This document shows, in pieces, positions 32,265 to 43,783 of a stretch of DNA of 64,000 bases; within the stretch, counting starts at the first letter, position 1; the number at the start of each line of letters is the position of its first letter. Source of the stretch: Corylus avellana. Taxonomy: Eukaryota; Streptophyta; Magnoliopsida; Fagales; Betulaceae. The notes under the pieces were generated by a model. The model made no database searches. It saw only the letters and a program-made list of their open reading frames with translations, and was not told the DNA's origin. The translations under genes and the position numbers were made by a program. The DNA is taken from positions 62,001 through 126,000 of the forward strand of contig NC_081541.1 of assembly GCF_901000735.1 (NCBI RefSeq), read 5' to 3'.

Positions 32265-33477
32265 AAATAAATTGTCGAAAACAAAACTTAGAAAGTTATT
32301 AATTTTGCCGCATTTACTTAAGAACTTATAATATATTTTCACTTATTTTAAAACTAAAATTATTCAGCAACTTTACTATGCGCAAAATGGTTGGTTAATG
32401 GGTTAACCCAACCTTCTAATAAAAAAAAAAAAAACCAGAAACGCGCCTTTAGTTTTAGGTTTCATTTTCCCCCTACCCCAAATGCTTCCGCCCCCCCTCT
32501 CTGTCTCTCAATTTCTCCCTCACTACAACTGGCTGCCACCGCCGTCGGCCACACCATCCAGTGGCTACGAAACGCCCCCGACCCGAACCCAGTTTCTCCC
32601 TCTCTCCCAAACCACCGGCCACCACGAAGCGGCAGCGCCGACGCAAACACCATCTGCCTCCGCCCACCACCAGCGACGCCCACCCACCCACTGTGGCACT
32701 GTTGGGTTTTAGGTTAATACTCTCCCTCCCTCGCTCACCCTCTCTCTCACCGTCTCTCAGAAAATGGTTGGGTTTTAGGTTAATTTTTCTGCTATTAGCC
32801 TATTTTTGTCTTCCTCTCCCTCATGTTTGATTTTTTATCTGCAACTTGATTTTTTGCTTGAGTTTATATATCGATAATCTTCTATATTTAGTGGGTTTCT
32901 TTTTTCTCCAAAAAAATTTGGAATGTTTTTCTGTTGGTTCGAATCTGAGTTTTGATTGTTCTAAATCTGGCTGGGTCAGAATCTCAGATTTTTTGTGGGT
33001 TGAATCTAGGTTTTCTCATTTTTAGGATTTGTAGTTTCTTACGTTTTAGGGGATTTTGAAGGATTCAAGTTTCTGAATCATTGGGTTTTGATGATTAGAG
33101 TTTTTGTTGGGGTTTTGTTGATTAGAGTTTTTATAGTACTTCAGATTATGATTTTGGGCGTGTTTCCTGACCTATACTGTAACATTGGGTTATATGCACA
33201 GAACATTTTGGACAGAAACTGGTGTATATTATGCTTGAGTTTATGGTAAATCATGGGGGGCACGGAGTGGCATATTTTTCTGGGCATGAAATAATTTAAC
33301 TTTGTTGCCCAAGAGTTTTTGTAATATGGGCATGATATAATTTTTCTGGGCATGTTATATTTTGGAAAAAATTGAAATTGAGGCAATGTATAGCATTGTT
33401 TTTTCTCTTCTTTGAGATGTACTTCTGGTCATCATCATACCAACATGCAGGTTTTGAGCTGAATTTTATTTCTGAAT
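32263..33477. other. Promoter/5' UTR-like region of a gene remnant
   Basis: After the foldback arm, 32450-32760 is C-rich with CCTCTCTCTC motifs and CG-containing words, like a plant 5' UTR/promoter, and 32790-33450 is T-rich and intron-like, ending at an ACATGCAG acceptor before the ATG at 33478. Open frames in 32390-32830 on both strands are short and compositionally driven. I infer a 5' UTR exon plus intron. Confidence 0.4.
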
Positions 33478-33600
33478 GGACGCCAAGAGGTTCATCCAAT
33501 TGGTCGAAGAGAAAAAGAAGAGAGCTTTGGAGAAGAAGTAACCCCCTTTGAAATGGGAGCAGAAGCTGGAAGCCGCTGACTCAGGCGGTGACAAATGTGT
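33478..33600 (+). pseudogene. Gene fragment, short basic N-terminus with early stop
   Basis: ATG at 33478 reads MDAKRFIQLVEEKKKRALEKK and then TAA, after which the same frame continues PPLKWEQKLEAADS. The lysine-rich helix and PLKWEQKLEAA phrase look like a conserved protein start with a GAA-to-TAA change, but I cannot name the family. No downstream exon was recognised. Confidence 0.45.
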
Positions 33601-34799
33601 AGTCTCATTTTTTTTTCGCCTTTCGTGTAATTTATGAAAATATATGAGTGCACTGCATTTACTGTAATTTTGCAACCTTGTTGAATAGAAGGGAAATATT
33701 TTGCTTTTGTCTAGCAATTGGTATGCTGGTACCAACCTTGTTGAATAGTAGTGTGTTTTTGGTATGGGCATAGGTAAATTGAAATTGAAAATAAAGAAGC
33801 ATTACCTAAAAATGTCAAATTGTGAGCACTACAAAAAATGGCATTACTGGATCTTGCTTCTTGATCTTGCTTCTCAATTATTGCATTAATTCTTTCAGCA
33901 ATGAGAGAGGGACAGAAGTATATACACCAAAAAAAAAACAAATACACCAACAGATCTGTGAGCCCCACAATTAATCTTCCAAATCAAACATGTTAAAAAT
34001 GAGATTTCTCATACCGGATGTAATATGTTCATAATGAAGCACTATATTACCAACAATTCACTGTTACTGAAAATAGCAAAAAAAAGTGGCAATTTACAAG
34101 GATGTCATTACAGGAACTAGTATGTATCTCCACAATTGGAAGGGAGCTGAGCAATTTTTTCAGCAACTTTCATGTCTTCCAAAAGAAGAGAACCCCTTCT
34201 TATTGATTGGGCAAGCGTCCGTTGGAATCTTCTTGAAAAGGAGTCTGAGAAATTTACAAAGATTGAGATATAACTATTACAATACTTCAGATATTATCAA
34301 ACCAGTGTTCAAACAGTCAATGTGCACATTAAACATTAAATCAGAGATAAAAGAGTAAGAGCAAAGGAGAGCTAGCACGTGAGGAGGTCTACGACACAAA
34401 TATTGTAAACCAAAAAATTTATAAAAATGGTGTTTATATGTAAAAGTTTGAGAAAATATTATAAATTGAGTAGCGGGTAATTTACCGAAATGGAAACTTT
34501 GTTACGATCGTCAAATAAGTTTCACGACTCGCCCAAGGGGGAGAGAGAGAGAGAGAGAGGGAGAGAGAACAAAAAAAAAAAAAAAAAAAACTTCCCAGAC
34601 GATAGGATTAGTAGGAAAAAGGAAACACTTTCATCTAGGATTAGTAGTACCTCACTACCTCTGATGCAGGGCTACCACTCAGTGCAGCATCCAGGGGAAG
34701 AAAGGAAAAACCTTCAAAATCATCAGGTTTTCTTGAAATTCTCTTGGCCCTGATCTCAGCTCTTTTGTTGGGTTTTTATTATCATCTTCTCACTCGTCA
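33601..34799. other. Intergenic, no gene seen; upstream region of P4H
   Basis: AT-rich. A (GA)n tract lies at 34541-34567 followed by an A run. The last 150 bases are presumably the P4H promoter and 5' leader. No coding signal. Confidence 0.5.
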
Positions 34800-37406
34800 A
34801 TGGCGTCCGTTCTTTCAATTCTCCTTCTTTTGGCGTTTACTTCTTTTCTGAGTTGTTTCGCAGAAAGGTGAACAACCCATTTCAATTTCTTGTATTGCAG
34901 CCACAAATGATTTATTCTCACATTTTGCTATGAGTATAAGTGTGTGGGACTATTTTTCATTCTAGGTATCATTAATTTTTCCTCAAGTATCCAGAATTCT
35001 AGCAGCTCTAAGTGAAAATTGGGAATTCATTGTGTTCTTGTTCTGGGTTTTCGTTAAAAATGCTACATGTGTTTCAATATATGAGTTTTTAGTGTCGTGT
35101 ATATGCATTTTTACGTATGGAATTTATAATGTTATCAATGGCTTTATTCTAGCTATATATGCATTTCTCAGTTCTGGGTATCATTTATTCTTTTTGTAGG
35201 TTACAAATCACATAAAAACACTTCACAATATAACTTCACAAATCACACCTTCTACTATTCTAGTAACACCTATATATACACCTAAGAACGGTTACTAATA
35301 ACCCACGAACAATACAAATCACAATATAACTTCTAACTTCTATTAACCCACTTACCTATGCAGAAAGAGGAATACCATCACCTTTCTATGTGAATTCATT
35401 CCTCATTCTGAGATGCATTTATTATACTTGGCTGAAAATTTTCGCCCGCTGAATAGCGTTTGTCCATGATTGTGGGAATAATGCCTCTAAACGAGCCTTA
35501 AGAGTATTGTCATTCATCAATAATATTTTTATGTTATGAACTTTTGAGTTTTTTTTGTTATTATCATCTTTTGCCGCTATTTTGATTCAGTGGCAGGAAG
35601 GAATTTAGGGATAAGGGGGCCAACAAGGAAACTGTAATACAATTGGGGCACTTTGTTGATTCATATAGAATTGACCCATCACGGGTTGTCCAACTCTCTT
35701 GGCAACCAAGGTCAGGTATTTTGATGGACTACCATTTTTTTTCTTTGATTGTTATATCCAATGGCAGAAGAGTGGTCTGCAGCAGTTTTGCTGCTTTTGT
35801 TCCAGTTTTACTGGAGTGAAAGTAAATTTAGCTTTTTGTTAGTTAAAAATTTTCATTCATCAAAAAAAATATATGGTTTGATGTCGATATGATACTGATA
35901 ATCTGCATTTATACCATATACAGAGATTTTCTTTCTACAAGAAAGGGGCAATCATATATAGTCTTCAACTACTAGGTCTTTTGTTGGAACACTTAATTTT
36001 TGAAGCTCATTTACTTTGAAAATCTGATGTTCTCTTTCTTGTGATAGGGTTTTCTTATACAAGGGTTTTCTCTCGGAAGAGGAGTGTGACCACTTTACTT
36101 CTTTGGTATAATCCTTGTCTTACCACTTTCAGCATCTTGCTTCGTTATGCTTTTGGATGGGTTCTAAAATGTGTTTTGCACTTAGGCACATGGAGTGAAG
36201 AAAACAATTTTGGGCAATGACTACAGTTCAGGGCATGTTGTCACGAACTGGAAGCTTACAAGTTCAGAAATTCCCTTAAACATAAAAGTGAGTTTCTACG
36301 TGTTCCTAATGTTAAAATGTTTGCTTTTTGAATACCCTAGGCATGGGATTTCTATAAACCTCATTAAAGTAGCGACTTTATCAAATTGATGTAGCTTGAC
36401 GTTGTTGGAGACTATTTGTCAGGGACTATAGTCTATAGTCATGTCATTAATAGTTGATAAAGTTACTTATCAAAAATAGTTGATAAAGTTTTTATTGGTG
36501 AACTGATTTAAAATTACGACAACTCTTTAGTGATATAGATGCTGTGATTGCTTCTACCTGAATACTCTAGTGACCAATGACTTAACATGCCATGCCATGG
36601 TCTTATGAAATTGATGTCAATGACAATTTTTTTTTATTTCTAGGATGATGTAGTTTCAAGGATTGAGGAACGAATATCAGCTTGGACTTTCCTTCCCAAA
36701 GGTACCTTAGTTACGGGTTTCTTGTTATTGAAATCCATTCTGATGTATTTCTTTATATTTTTACCTGACGTGTCATTCTCCTTCAGAGAACAGCAGGCCC
36801 TTACAGGTTATGCATTTTGGGATCGAAGAGGTTAATCAGAACTACGATTATTTTGGTAACAAATCCACATTAGAATTAACCAAGCCTTTGATGGCAATAG
36901 TTGTTTTGTACCTCTCAAATGTTACACAGGGTGGTGAGATTCTCTTTCCTGAGTCAGAGGTGAGAGATAAACGATATTAAAACTTATTGTATTAATTATC
37001 ATTTCTAGGTTATGAATTCACAACTGCTCATTAACTGCTGCTGAAACTTTCTCAGCTGGGTAAGATTTGGTCCAGTTGTACAAAGAGTAGTAGCATCCTG
37101 AGACCTATTAAAGGGAATGCTATTCTGTTTTTCACTCTTCATCCTAATGCATCTCTTGACAAGAGTAGCTCCCATGCTAGATGCCCTGTCCTTGAGGGGG
37201 AAATGTGGTATGCCACCAAATTGTTCCACATAAGATCTATTAGTGGGGAAAAAGTCTCACCTGAAGCAGATGGCACTGAATGCACGGATGAAGATGAAAA
37301 TTGTCCCAGGTGGGCTACCATTGGGGAATGTCAAAGAAATCATGTATTCATGATTGGTTCTCCTGATTACTATGGGACATGTAGGAAGAGTTGTAATGCG
37401 TGCTGA
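34800..37406 (+). CDS. P4H12: Prolyl 4-hydroxylase, P4H12-like, with ShKT domain
   Basis: Seven exons: 34800-34867, 35591-35710, 36048-36105, 36186-36287, 36644-36701, 36787-36959, 37056-37406. Phases join (930 nt, 309 aa). MASVLSILLLLAFTSFL is a signal peptide, implying ER/Golgi lumen. The 2OG-Fe(II) oxygenase fold is recognised by RIDPSRVVQLSWQPR, FLYKGFLSEEECDH, WTFLP, VVLYLSNVTQGGEILFPES and SHARCPVLEG. The C-terminal ShKT module has six Cys at 269, 276, 285, 302, 306, 309. Expected HxD reads N154-Y-D156, and the 2OG-binding Lys ten residues after distal His233 is Met243, so ordinary prolyl hydroxylation is doubtful. To my recollection the Arabidopsis P4H12 group is similarly divergent. 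Name by similarity. Confidence 0.9.
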
Positions 37407-38122
37407 TGAGCAACCTCTACTCCCCGCCTCTCCAACCCCCACCCCCACACCTCCCCCCCCAATTTGGAGCTAATGTTACATTCTTTTGTACTTGATACAT
37501 AGTAAGCTATTGAGCTTGCGTAGCTTAATAAGATACTGCTGATGATGGAGAAATTGATTAGTAACAACACTATGAATGTTGTGAATAAAAATGTACCAAT
37601 ATGAATATCTTTGTTATTACTTTGGTTTTCTATGTATCTCTCAGTTTTTTGGACTGTTTCAAAGTTAATTGTTGCTTTCTGGATTTAACATTAGTAAAAT
37701 AAAATTTTTGTTATAAAAAAAATATTTTCTTTTATCAGGGGAAAAGAAACTTACTAGATGACAACCCCACCAGCTTTTGTGAGATTATATCAAATACTTT
37801 TTATCACTTTGAACGCTTGACCTTTTTCAGGTGATGTCTTGTAGCATCGTAACCAAAGGCAGAGCTAGAAGAAGATTTAAACAGGCATACTCCCTAATGG
37901 CCAATTTCAGACAACAATTAGAGATTACACATACCCACAGACACTATCTCACACAATATTTAAGTGGAACTCAAACACAAAAGAAAAAAAGGAAAATGGG
38001 AAAGGAAAGTAAAACTGAATATGTAGAACACACCCAACACTTCTTTGCTTGACGTCATTATAGCATTTATATGTTGATGCCCAAGGTGAATTCCATGTCT
38101 TGATTTCAAGTCATTATTTGAA
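37407..38122. other. P4H 3' UTR and intergenic sequence
   Basis: A C-rich run follows the stop; AATAAAA at about 37582 is a plausible polyadenylation signal. The rest is AT-rich with no gene. Confidence 0.5.
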
Positions 38123-38294
38123 GAGAAATGCTACACTTTTCAAATTTTTTTCTCTAAAAGTTGGTTTTCAAATAATGTGTTACCATCGCATAAGATTTAT
38201 TTATTTTTGAAATGTGTTACCAACTTATGGGATGGTGACACATCATTTGTGAACAAACTTTTGGATAAAAAATTTGAAAAGTCTAACATTTTTT
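38123..38294. mobile_element. Small MITE with 8-9 bp TSD
   Basis: The arms are inverted over about 75 bp: AAATGCTACACTTTTCAAAT at the left and, reverse-complemented, AAATGTTAGACTTTTCAAAT at the right; also ATAATGTGTTACCATC versus ATGATGTGTCACCATC. Flanking repeats TTATTTGAA at 38114-38122 and 38295-38303. 172 bp, no ORF. hAT or Mutator-like class not decided. Confidence 0.85.
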
Positions 38295-38303
38295 TTATTT
38301 GAA

Positions 38304-39101
38304 AACAGCTTTGAGTTACTTTCAAAGCACACTACATTGTATAACATCAAACCAGAACCAATTTTGCGACAATATAGCTCTTAAACAAAGGTTTCGTTGT
38401 CTAAATTCCTACAAGAAATTAGAGCGAAGAAAAAGTAAATTTTGTTTTTTTAAGTCAAGGGTTCTAATTGATATTGGCATTTCAAGTAGTCACCCTTGTT
38501 TTTAGGCACTAGATGGAGACCATTTTTTCATTCTAGGCGAATCTATTCTCTCCAACTCCAACTTCTAGTAATTAGAAGGTTTCTTAACCTGCTTCAATTT
38601 TAACAAATAAATAAACTGTGATCCCAATCTTTTCATAGAACTCGAATTTTCTAGTTAAAATACAAGAGAAGTCATTGATGAAAGAATAAACCGAAAAAAA
38701 TGGAGACAAAAGTTTTGATTCATTTATGGCAAGCATCAAGCAAAAAGTTGGGAGTTACGAGAGAGAGAGATCTTTTGTTTTTTTCATGTTTTTATTACTA
38801 ATATTATAAAAATCACACCTTTCTCCTGTAAAGTTAAGTACCACATTCCGCCATAAACTTTAACTCAATACAATTCGGAGCCTATTTTTATAAGTTTTGT
38901 TGTCAATTTGTCCCATTTATCCCAGTTAGCCTTTAAGGTGGATGGAAAACATAGAATAATAAAAATTAAAAATTAAAATTAAAATTAAATTACCCCGGAC
39001 ATGAGAGGAGATTGATTTTTCATCCAACTTAATGCATGATATTCACAGAAGTATCATTTGCAGAAAGATTTAAAAAATTCAAGCAAAACAGAAAATAGAA
39101 G
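38304..39101. other. Intergenic, no gene seen
   Basis: AT-rich sequence without coding or structural signal that I can support. A (GA) tract of a few units lies at about 38758-38768. Confidence 0.5.
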
Positions 39102-39399
39102 TGTTGGAATAAGTGGATCATATTCTACTACTGGCTCATTGGGTGTAATTAGTTTATGTGGGCCTAGAGACAAATAAGTTGTGGGGGGTATTTTGAGGTT
39201 TTCCAAAATATTTACAATTAGGATTTTCCTATAAATATGTTATGTTATAATCCTAAATCATTGAATAGCAAATATAGCTGCACTCTCTCCTGTGGACGTA
39301 AGCACATTGTTGAATCACGTAAATCTATGTCTCGACTCTCTCTTTATCTCTCTCTTTTCGATTTCATATTATTCATCATTGTTGTGCACGGTAACAACA
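39102..39399 (+). mobile_element. Solo LTR (copia-like), TSD AGAAG
   Basis: 298 bp beginning TGTTGGAATAAG and ending GGTAACAACA, with CTGTGGACGTAAGCACATTG and CACGTAAATCTATGTCTC in its 3' part, as in Tnt1/copia-type LTRs. Perfect 5-bp repeat AGAAG at 39097-39101 and 39400-39404. No interior or second LTR, so it is the product of LTR-LTR recombination. Confidence 0.88.
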
Positions 39400-40269
39400 A
39401 GAAGCAACTAAAATATTAGCTAGAATTATAAGTGAATCCATACAACTTCCCAAAAAATTAATAATCTACCATTTATACTGAGAACATTCTCAGAAGAAAC
39501 TCTTAAAAGAGTGAATACTGCAATAACTTCCTGTTTCTTGATTTATAAGTCCTAATTCGAAAAAGAGTCATAAATTCTAGCAGTAGAACGTCCATCGAGG
39601 CAGATCTCTAAGAAACTGAGGTTCATAGAGATCACTTACATTGTACTCAGAGGTACAGTTACCAACACTCATCAAATCATCGTAGTTAAGGATAGTGTAC
39701 ACAGTACACATGAAATGTAAAAGCATGCAAGGATAAATAACATAGCGCTTTCTTTCTTTGATGAATGAGTAAACTTTTTATAACAAACAACAAATCTATT
39801 TACAAAGCTTGCTTCAGCAGAAAACTGAAGCCACTTCACCTACTATATGATCACAAACACTATACCCTCCCAACTAACTATATCACCAATACTGGTGTAA
39901 CAATTCCAAAGCAGTATTACAATATGTTTAGCTGTGATAACTCACAGACAAGCTACACAGAAAAAATTCACACCAAAACCCCATTATCAATACCCAAAGT
40001 ACAACAAATTTATTCACTGCCCTTTGTCTTCTCTGAATTTTCCTTTAGCTAAAAGCCGAGTTCTCACTTCCCATTTAATTTTCTGCACTATGTTTCCAGT
40101 TCCACCGACCTTCCTTAATGACAGTAGATAAACGTGCTTCCAGCCTACTTTATGCATCATAGATTACACAATGCGCATATCTTTCATAAAGCACCCCCTC
40201 CGGATGCCACCAATCAAACCATAAGTGGATGTTTCGACCATCACCAATTTCAAATTTCAGGAAGTATTT
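39400..40269. other. Intergenic, no gene seen
   Basis: AT-rich, with short open frames only. No recognisable element. Confidence 0.5.
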
Positions 40270-40684
40270 TGACACCGGTTAAAACTAAGATTGTTTTAAC
40301 AGCGTATGATAGCAGTAGAAACTAAAAATTGAAGATTGAAAAGGAAATTCAAAAAGAGAGAAAATAACAAATAGGGAAGAAAAAGACCTTAATTGCCCCA
40401 AATAAGCAAACAGAAAAATAACTTTAAAAGACTTAAATTTAATTGATAGTTCAAACTGAATTGAAAAATAACAAAGACTAAATGCATTTATATAGGCTAG
40501 GCAGCTCTTAATTTAACAAGGAAAAGGAAAACCAAACCTAATTAGAAAAGGAATACCTAATCCTAATAGAAAATAGAAAACAAAATCCTAATGGAAAAAG
40601 GAAAACCGAATCCTTATTAAAAAAGAAAATTAAAACACACATGCATAATTAAAATAACAGTTTTGTCAATTTTCTCCTGCATCA

Positions 40685-41360
40685 GTCTCCCTTGGTTGGA
40701 AAGAACTCGCCCTCGAGTTCAAATCATCTTTTCCTCGATTTTTCGGATTTCCAATTAATCCATTACATCCCGTGCTTCTGAACATCAAAGCAACATGATA
40801 CCGAAAAAGAAACAATTTACAACCCATCACAACATGACTGCGAATAGTAGTTTGAAAACTCATCATATCATATTGAGATACTTCAATCTTCACATAGTAT
40901 TCATTTATCTTCTCACATTCATGCGGCATATAAATCTTCCAAAAATGATCAATTATTTCTTCATCTTTAAAAATAAAATTTTCCTCCACCTCTATAAGAT
41001 CTTGATCGTCGACATATGTATCATAAGTTGGTGAAGAATTCCAATTCACGAAACATTGAGAATGATCTTCAACGTCTTCTTCATGTTGAAACTCTTAAAC
41101 AACAAATTCAACTCTGAAGTCTAAGTCTCCATGCCGCTCATCTCGAACTAGAACAGGCTTGTGATACAGGTTCTCGCAATTGGATTTTGAATCGCGACTA
41201 TCAATATCACAATACATCTCCAAGTTTTGTGCCACTAGACGCTGGGTTAACTCCGCAACCTGCCTCTACAAGTCTTCAATCATCACGTCTTGTACACTGC
41301 GCTCATGGTAGGAGACTTTCTCATTTGGAACATGTCCACGTCGACCACGACCACCCGTCA
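40685..41360 (-). pseudogene. Gypsy gag N-terminal remnant
   Basis: On the minus strand, from an ATG near 41360, the frame reads MTGGRGRRGHVPNEKVSYHE, then SVQDVMIEDL, QVAELTQRLVAQNLEM and further downstream HKPVLVRDERHGDLDFRVE, as in N-termini of plant Ty3-gypsy gag. A TAG inside EDL*RQVAEL and a later stop interrupt it; an open stretch at 40666-41049 (MNWNSSPTYDTYVDD onward) is a non-gag tail of unknown meaning. No protease or RT remains. Confidence 0.75.
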
Positions 41361-41400
41361 TGAAAAACTATTGAAAAAATTCATCCTAAGAAGACGCTAA

Positions 41401-41412
41401 GCTCTGATACCA
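41401..41412 (-). other. Primer binding site of the mini gypsy element
   Basis: Minus-strand TGGTATCAGAGC, tRNA-Met type, two bases from the LTR. Confidence 0.85.
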
Positions 41413-41833
41413 ACTAACGCCGGACAAAACTAAAATTCTTCCGATATCATATGATAACAATAGAAACTAAGAATTGAAGATCGAAAAGGGAATTCGGGAA
41501 GAGAGAAAATAACAATGGGGTAGAGAAAGACCATAATTGCCCCAAATAAGCAAACAGATAAATAACTCTGAAAGACTTAAATTTAATTGATAGTTCAAAT
41601 TGAATTGAAAAATAACAAAGACTATATGTCTTTATATAAGTTAGGCAACTCCTAATTTAACAAGGAAAAGGAAAACCAAACCTAATTGGAAAATGAAGAC
41701 CTAATCCTAATAGAAAAGGGAAAACAAAATCCTAATGCAAAAGGGAAAACTCAATCCTTATTAAAAAGGAAAATTAAAACAAACATGCATAATTAAAATA
41801 ATAGTTTTGTCAATTTTCTCCTGCATCATATCT

Positions 41834-43783
41834 GGCCTCAGCTCTTAATTTCAATAGTTTCAGCCAACTCCATGTACAGACTTAGGGAATGACATAGTGC
41901 TTTCAATTCTTTAAAAATGTTTAATGGTAAATATTGGTTTGGAAAAGAAAAATAATACCATACTATCCTTGGACTAAGCTAGTCTAAGTTAGCTTACATT
42001 CTAGACTATTAGAGAAGTTAAAGTTTCCACATGACAACAAATCACATTTCACTTCAAACAAGCCTCATCCTAGTCAAATGCACTAGAATTTTCCTTTCAC
42101 CTTAATACAAAACTTGATTTGATATGGGCTTTGCTCTCGAATGCTCTGAGTAGAAATAAATTAAAAAAGCCAAGGGTGACCAGGTATAAGCATAATCTGT
42201 AACAAGTGCAGCTATACTTGAGTCAACTAGAACTGAAACAATTCTAAACCTATCGAAGAAAAAGTGAGCTCTATTCTCTCAAGACTGTCCTTTTACATCC
42301 TGAAAACTTTGGTCAATGCATGAAATTGCAATCCCTTCTATCACGGATTGTTTTTTACTGATTTCGCCAATCTCCTACTCCGTGGATAAAAAAATAAAAA
42401 AGAAAAAAAAAAAGAAAAGTCCTCAGTGTCCTATTTTAAACCAATTCTCTCAATGGTTTTAAAATTGATGTGCACATACAACCACAATCAGCTTTCCCTC
42501 TATCTATCAATCATCAATCAAGTAAACCTGAAATCTAAAGAATTGCACCAAACAAAAAAAAAAAAAAAGAGAGAGAGAAAAAAAAAAGGCACAATTAGGG
42601 CAAAACAACCCCCCATGCAGGCGTCCTTGCTAGGCAGCCACTAATTTTCAGGGCTCTGCATCTCCCCAACACTCAATAGCGGAAATAATGTGCAAAAAAC
42701 TAGGAAGCAAAGTGGGAACAAGATTTATGCAAGCATGATAGTGTCTCATAGGACTCAGCATCCACCTTATCATCATGGGATAAGACGTGGGTAGTAGTTC
42801 TTAGCTTGAATTGTTAACTTTATCCTTTATTGTCAATATTTGTTAAAATGGGTAATGGATAGTTTACTTAGGTGGGTGGTTATCCTTACTCATGTTGGTA
42901 GTTTTCTTTAGCAAAAATAGTAACCGTTGTTGTATTAAGTTTATATATATTTGTGTTATTCCTCCGGTCCTAAGTGGAGATTTGTATTGTGGTTACTCCC
43001 ACCCAAAGTGGAGAATATCAGTTTATCTTTATTGACTCTGATTGGGACCTATCAATATTTACATAGTATAATTGCCTAGCTCAATACAGAAAGTGTTTCT
43101 TAGGTCCAAAACATTATTTCCAACAGAATTATACATTATCCAAGGTACAACCTCTATAACAAAATAACAATTGGTTTCTGAACTAGACTTAAGTTTAACA
43201 TCTTCTACCAGATTAAAAACATTCAAAAGCAATCCATGTTAAGCTATCAGCCACCGGTCAAGTAGAAGCAGGTCACACCTTTCCAAACCAAGCTAGTATC
43301 AACCACGCAGATCACTCCTTAGTCAAGCATGACAAATATCCTCCAGCTAAGGTATCAATCTATGAAAGGCAAGTCTCATTATCATCAGATCGTGCGAACC
43401 TTGCAAGAAAGGAATGTCCAGCAAGCTGTCATGCAGGAAAGGAAAACAAGACTGTACATGATTCAAACCTCCCACGCACCAAAGGACCTCACACTACAAA
43501 AGGCAATGCGTTAACTCCAAGAATATCAGTTATCCTTTGTAATTAACAAATCCCAAAAAAACTTTTAACTCAAATTCGATTCCGACAGCATAGTTAGGCC
43601 TTCACAACATATTCGAAGCCAACTCTGAGTTTAAAACTAAATTTTTTACCAGAAACTAATTAATGCCCAAAACTAAAATTCCAAATACTCAGCTAAGCTT
43701 ACCTTAAAAAAATAATAATAATAATAAAAATAAAAAATAAAAAAACTAATACAAAAACAAATACCCAGTTGTATTCTTCAAAG
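41834..43783. other. Intergenic, no gene seen
   Basis: AT-rich. 42720-43130 (GATAAGACGTGGGTAGTAGT through CCTCCGGTCCTAAGTGGAGA) has the look of an LTR or retroelement end but no pair or target duplication was found. A-rich tracts at 42390-42420 and 42554-42590. The last few hundred bases may be 3' UTR of the minus-strand CHCH gene. Confidence 0.45.

Larger units (their letters stand above)
25450..32345. mobile_element. Foldback MITE (type 1), split by a LINE and containing a gap
   Basis: The left arm is about 25470-25634 and the right arm 26000-about 26106, resuming at 32263-32345. Arms match the element at 13318-13971: CCGTTTTACCTAATTAAAAT versus reverse complement of ATTTTAATCAGGTAAAACGG, and TTAACAGCTGTTAGG versus CCTAACAGTTGTTAA. 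The resumed part (AATTGTCGAAAACAAAACTT, GAACTTATAATATATTTT) parallels the outer right arm of the 13.3-kb element. The core has repeated GGGGTGG/CCACCCC words and an N gap. Outer boundaries are approximate. Confidence 0.7.
40270..41828 (-). mobile_element. Miniature gypsy-derived LTR element
   Basis: LTRs of about 415 bp (40270-40684 and 41415-41828) share long blocks such as AATTGCCCCAAATAAGCAAA and ACATGCATAATTAAAATAA. They end CTCCTGCATCA on the + strand. Flanks TATTT (40265-40269) and TATCT (41829-41833) look like a 5-bp duplication with one mismatch. The interior is only about 730 bp. PBS at 41401-41412 gives minus orientation. Inner LTR ends read TGACACCGG and TAACGCCGG, so one terminal base has mutated. 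It resembles a large internal deletion of a Ty3-gypsy element. Confidence 0.88.

Noticed and set aside
26098..32280. ATTGTCGAA on both sides of the intact LINE as its target duplication
   Set aside because: The right copy does not abut the A tail and both copies can be explained as sequence of the disrupted foldback arm; left unresolved.
32461..32830. Several overlapping open frames of 70-108 codons on both strands
   Set aside because: Pro/Ser-rich low-complexity readings of a C-rich leader region; no start context or domain.
34490..34753. 87-codon open frame with RERERGRENKKKKK
   Set aside because: Encoded by a GA microsatellite and A run.
42720..43130. Possible solo LTR
   Set aside because: No terminal TG/CA pair with a target duplication could be located.
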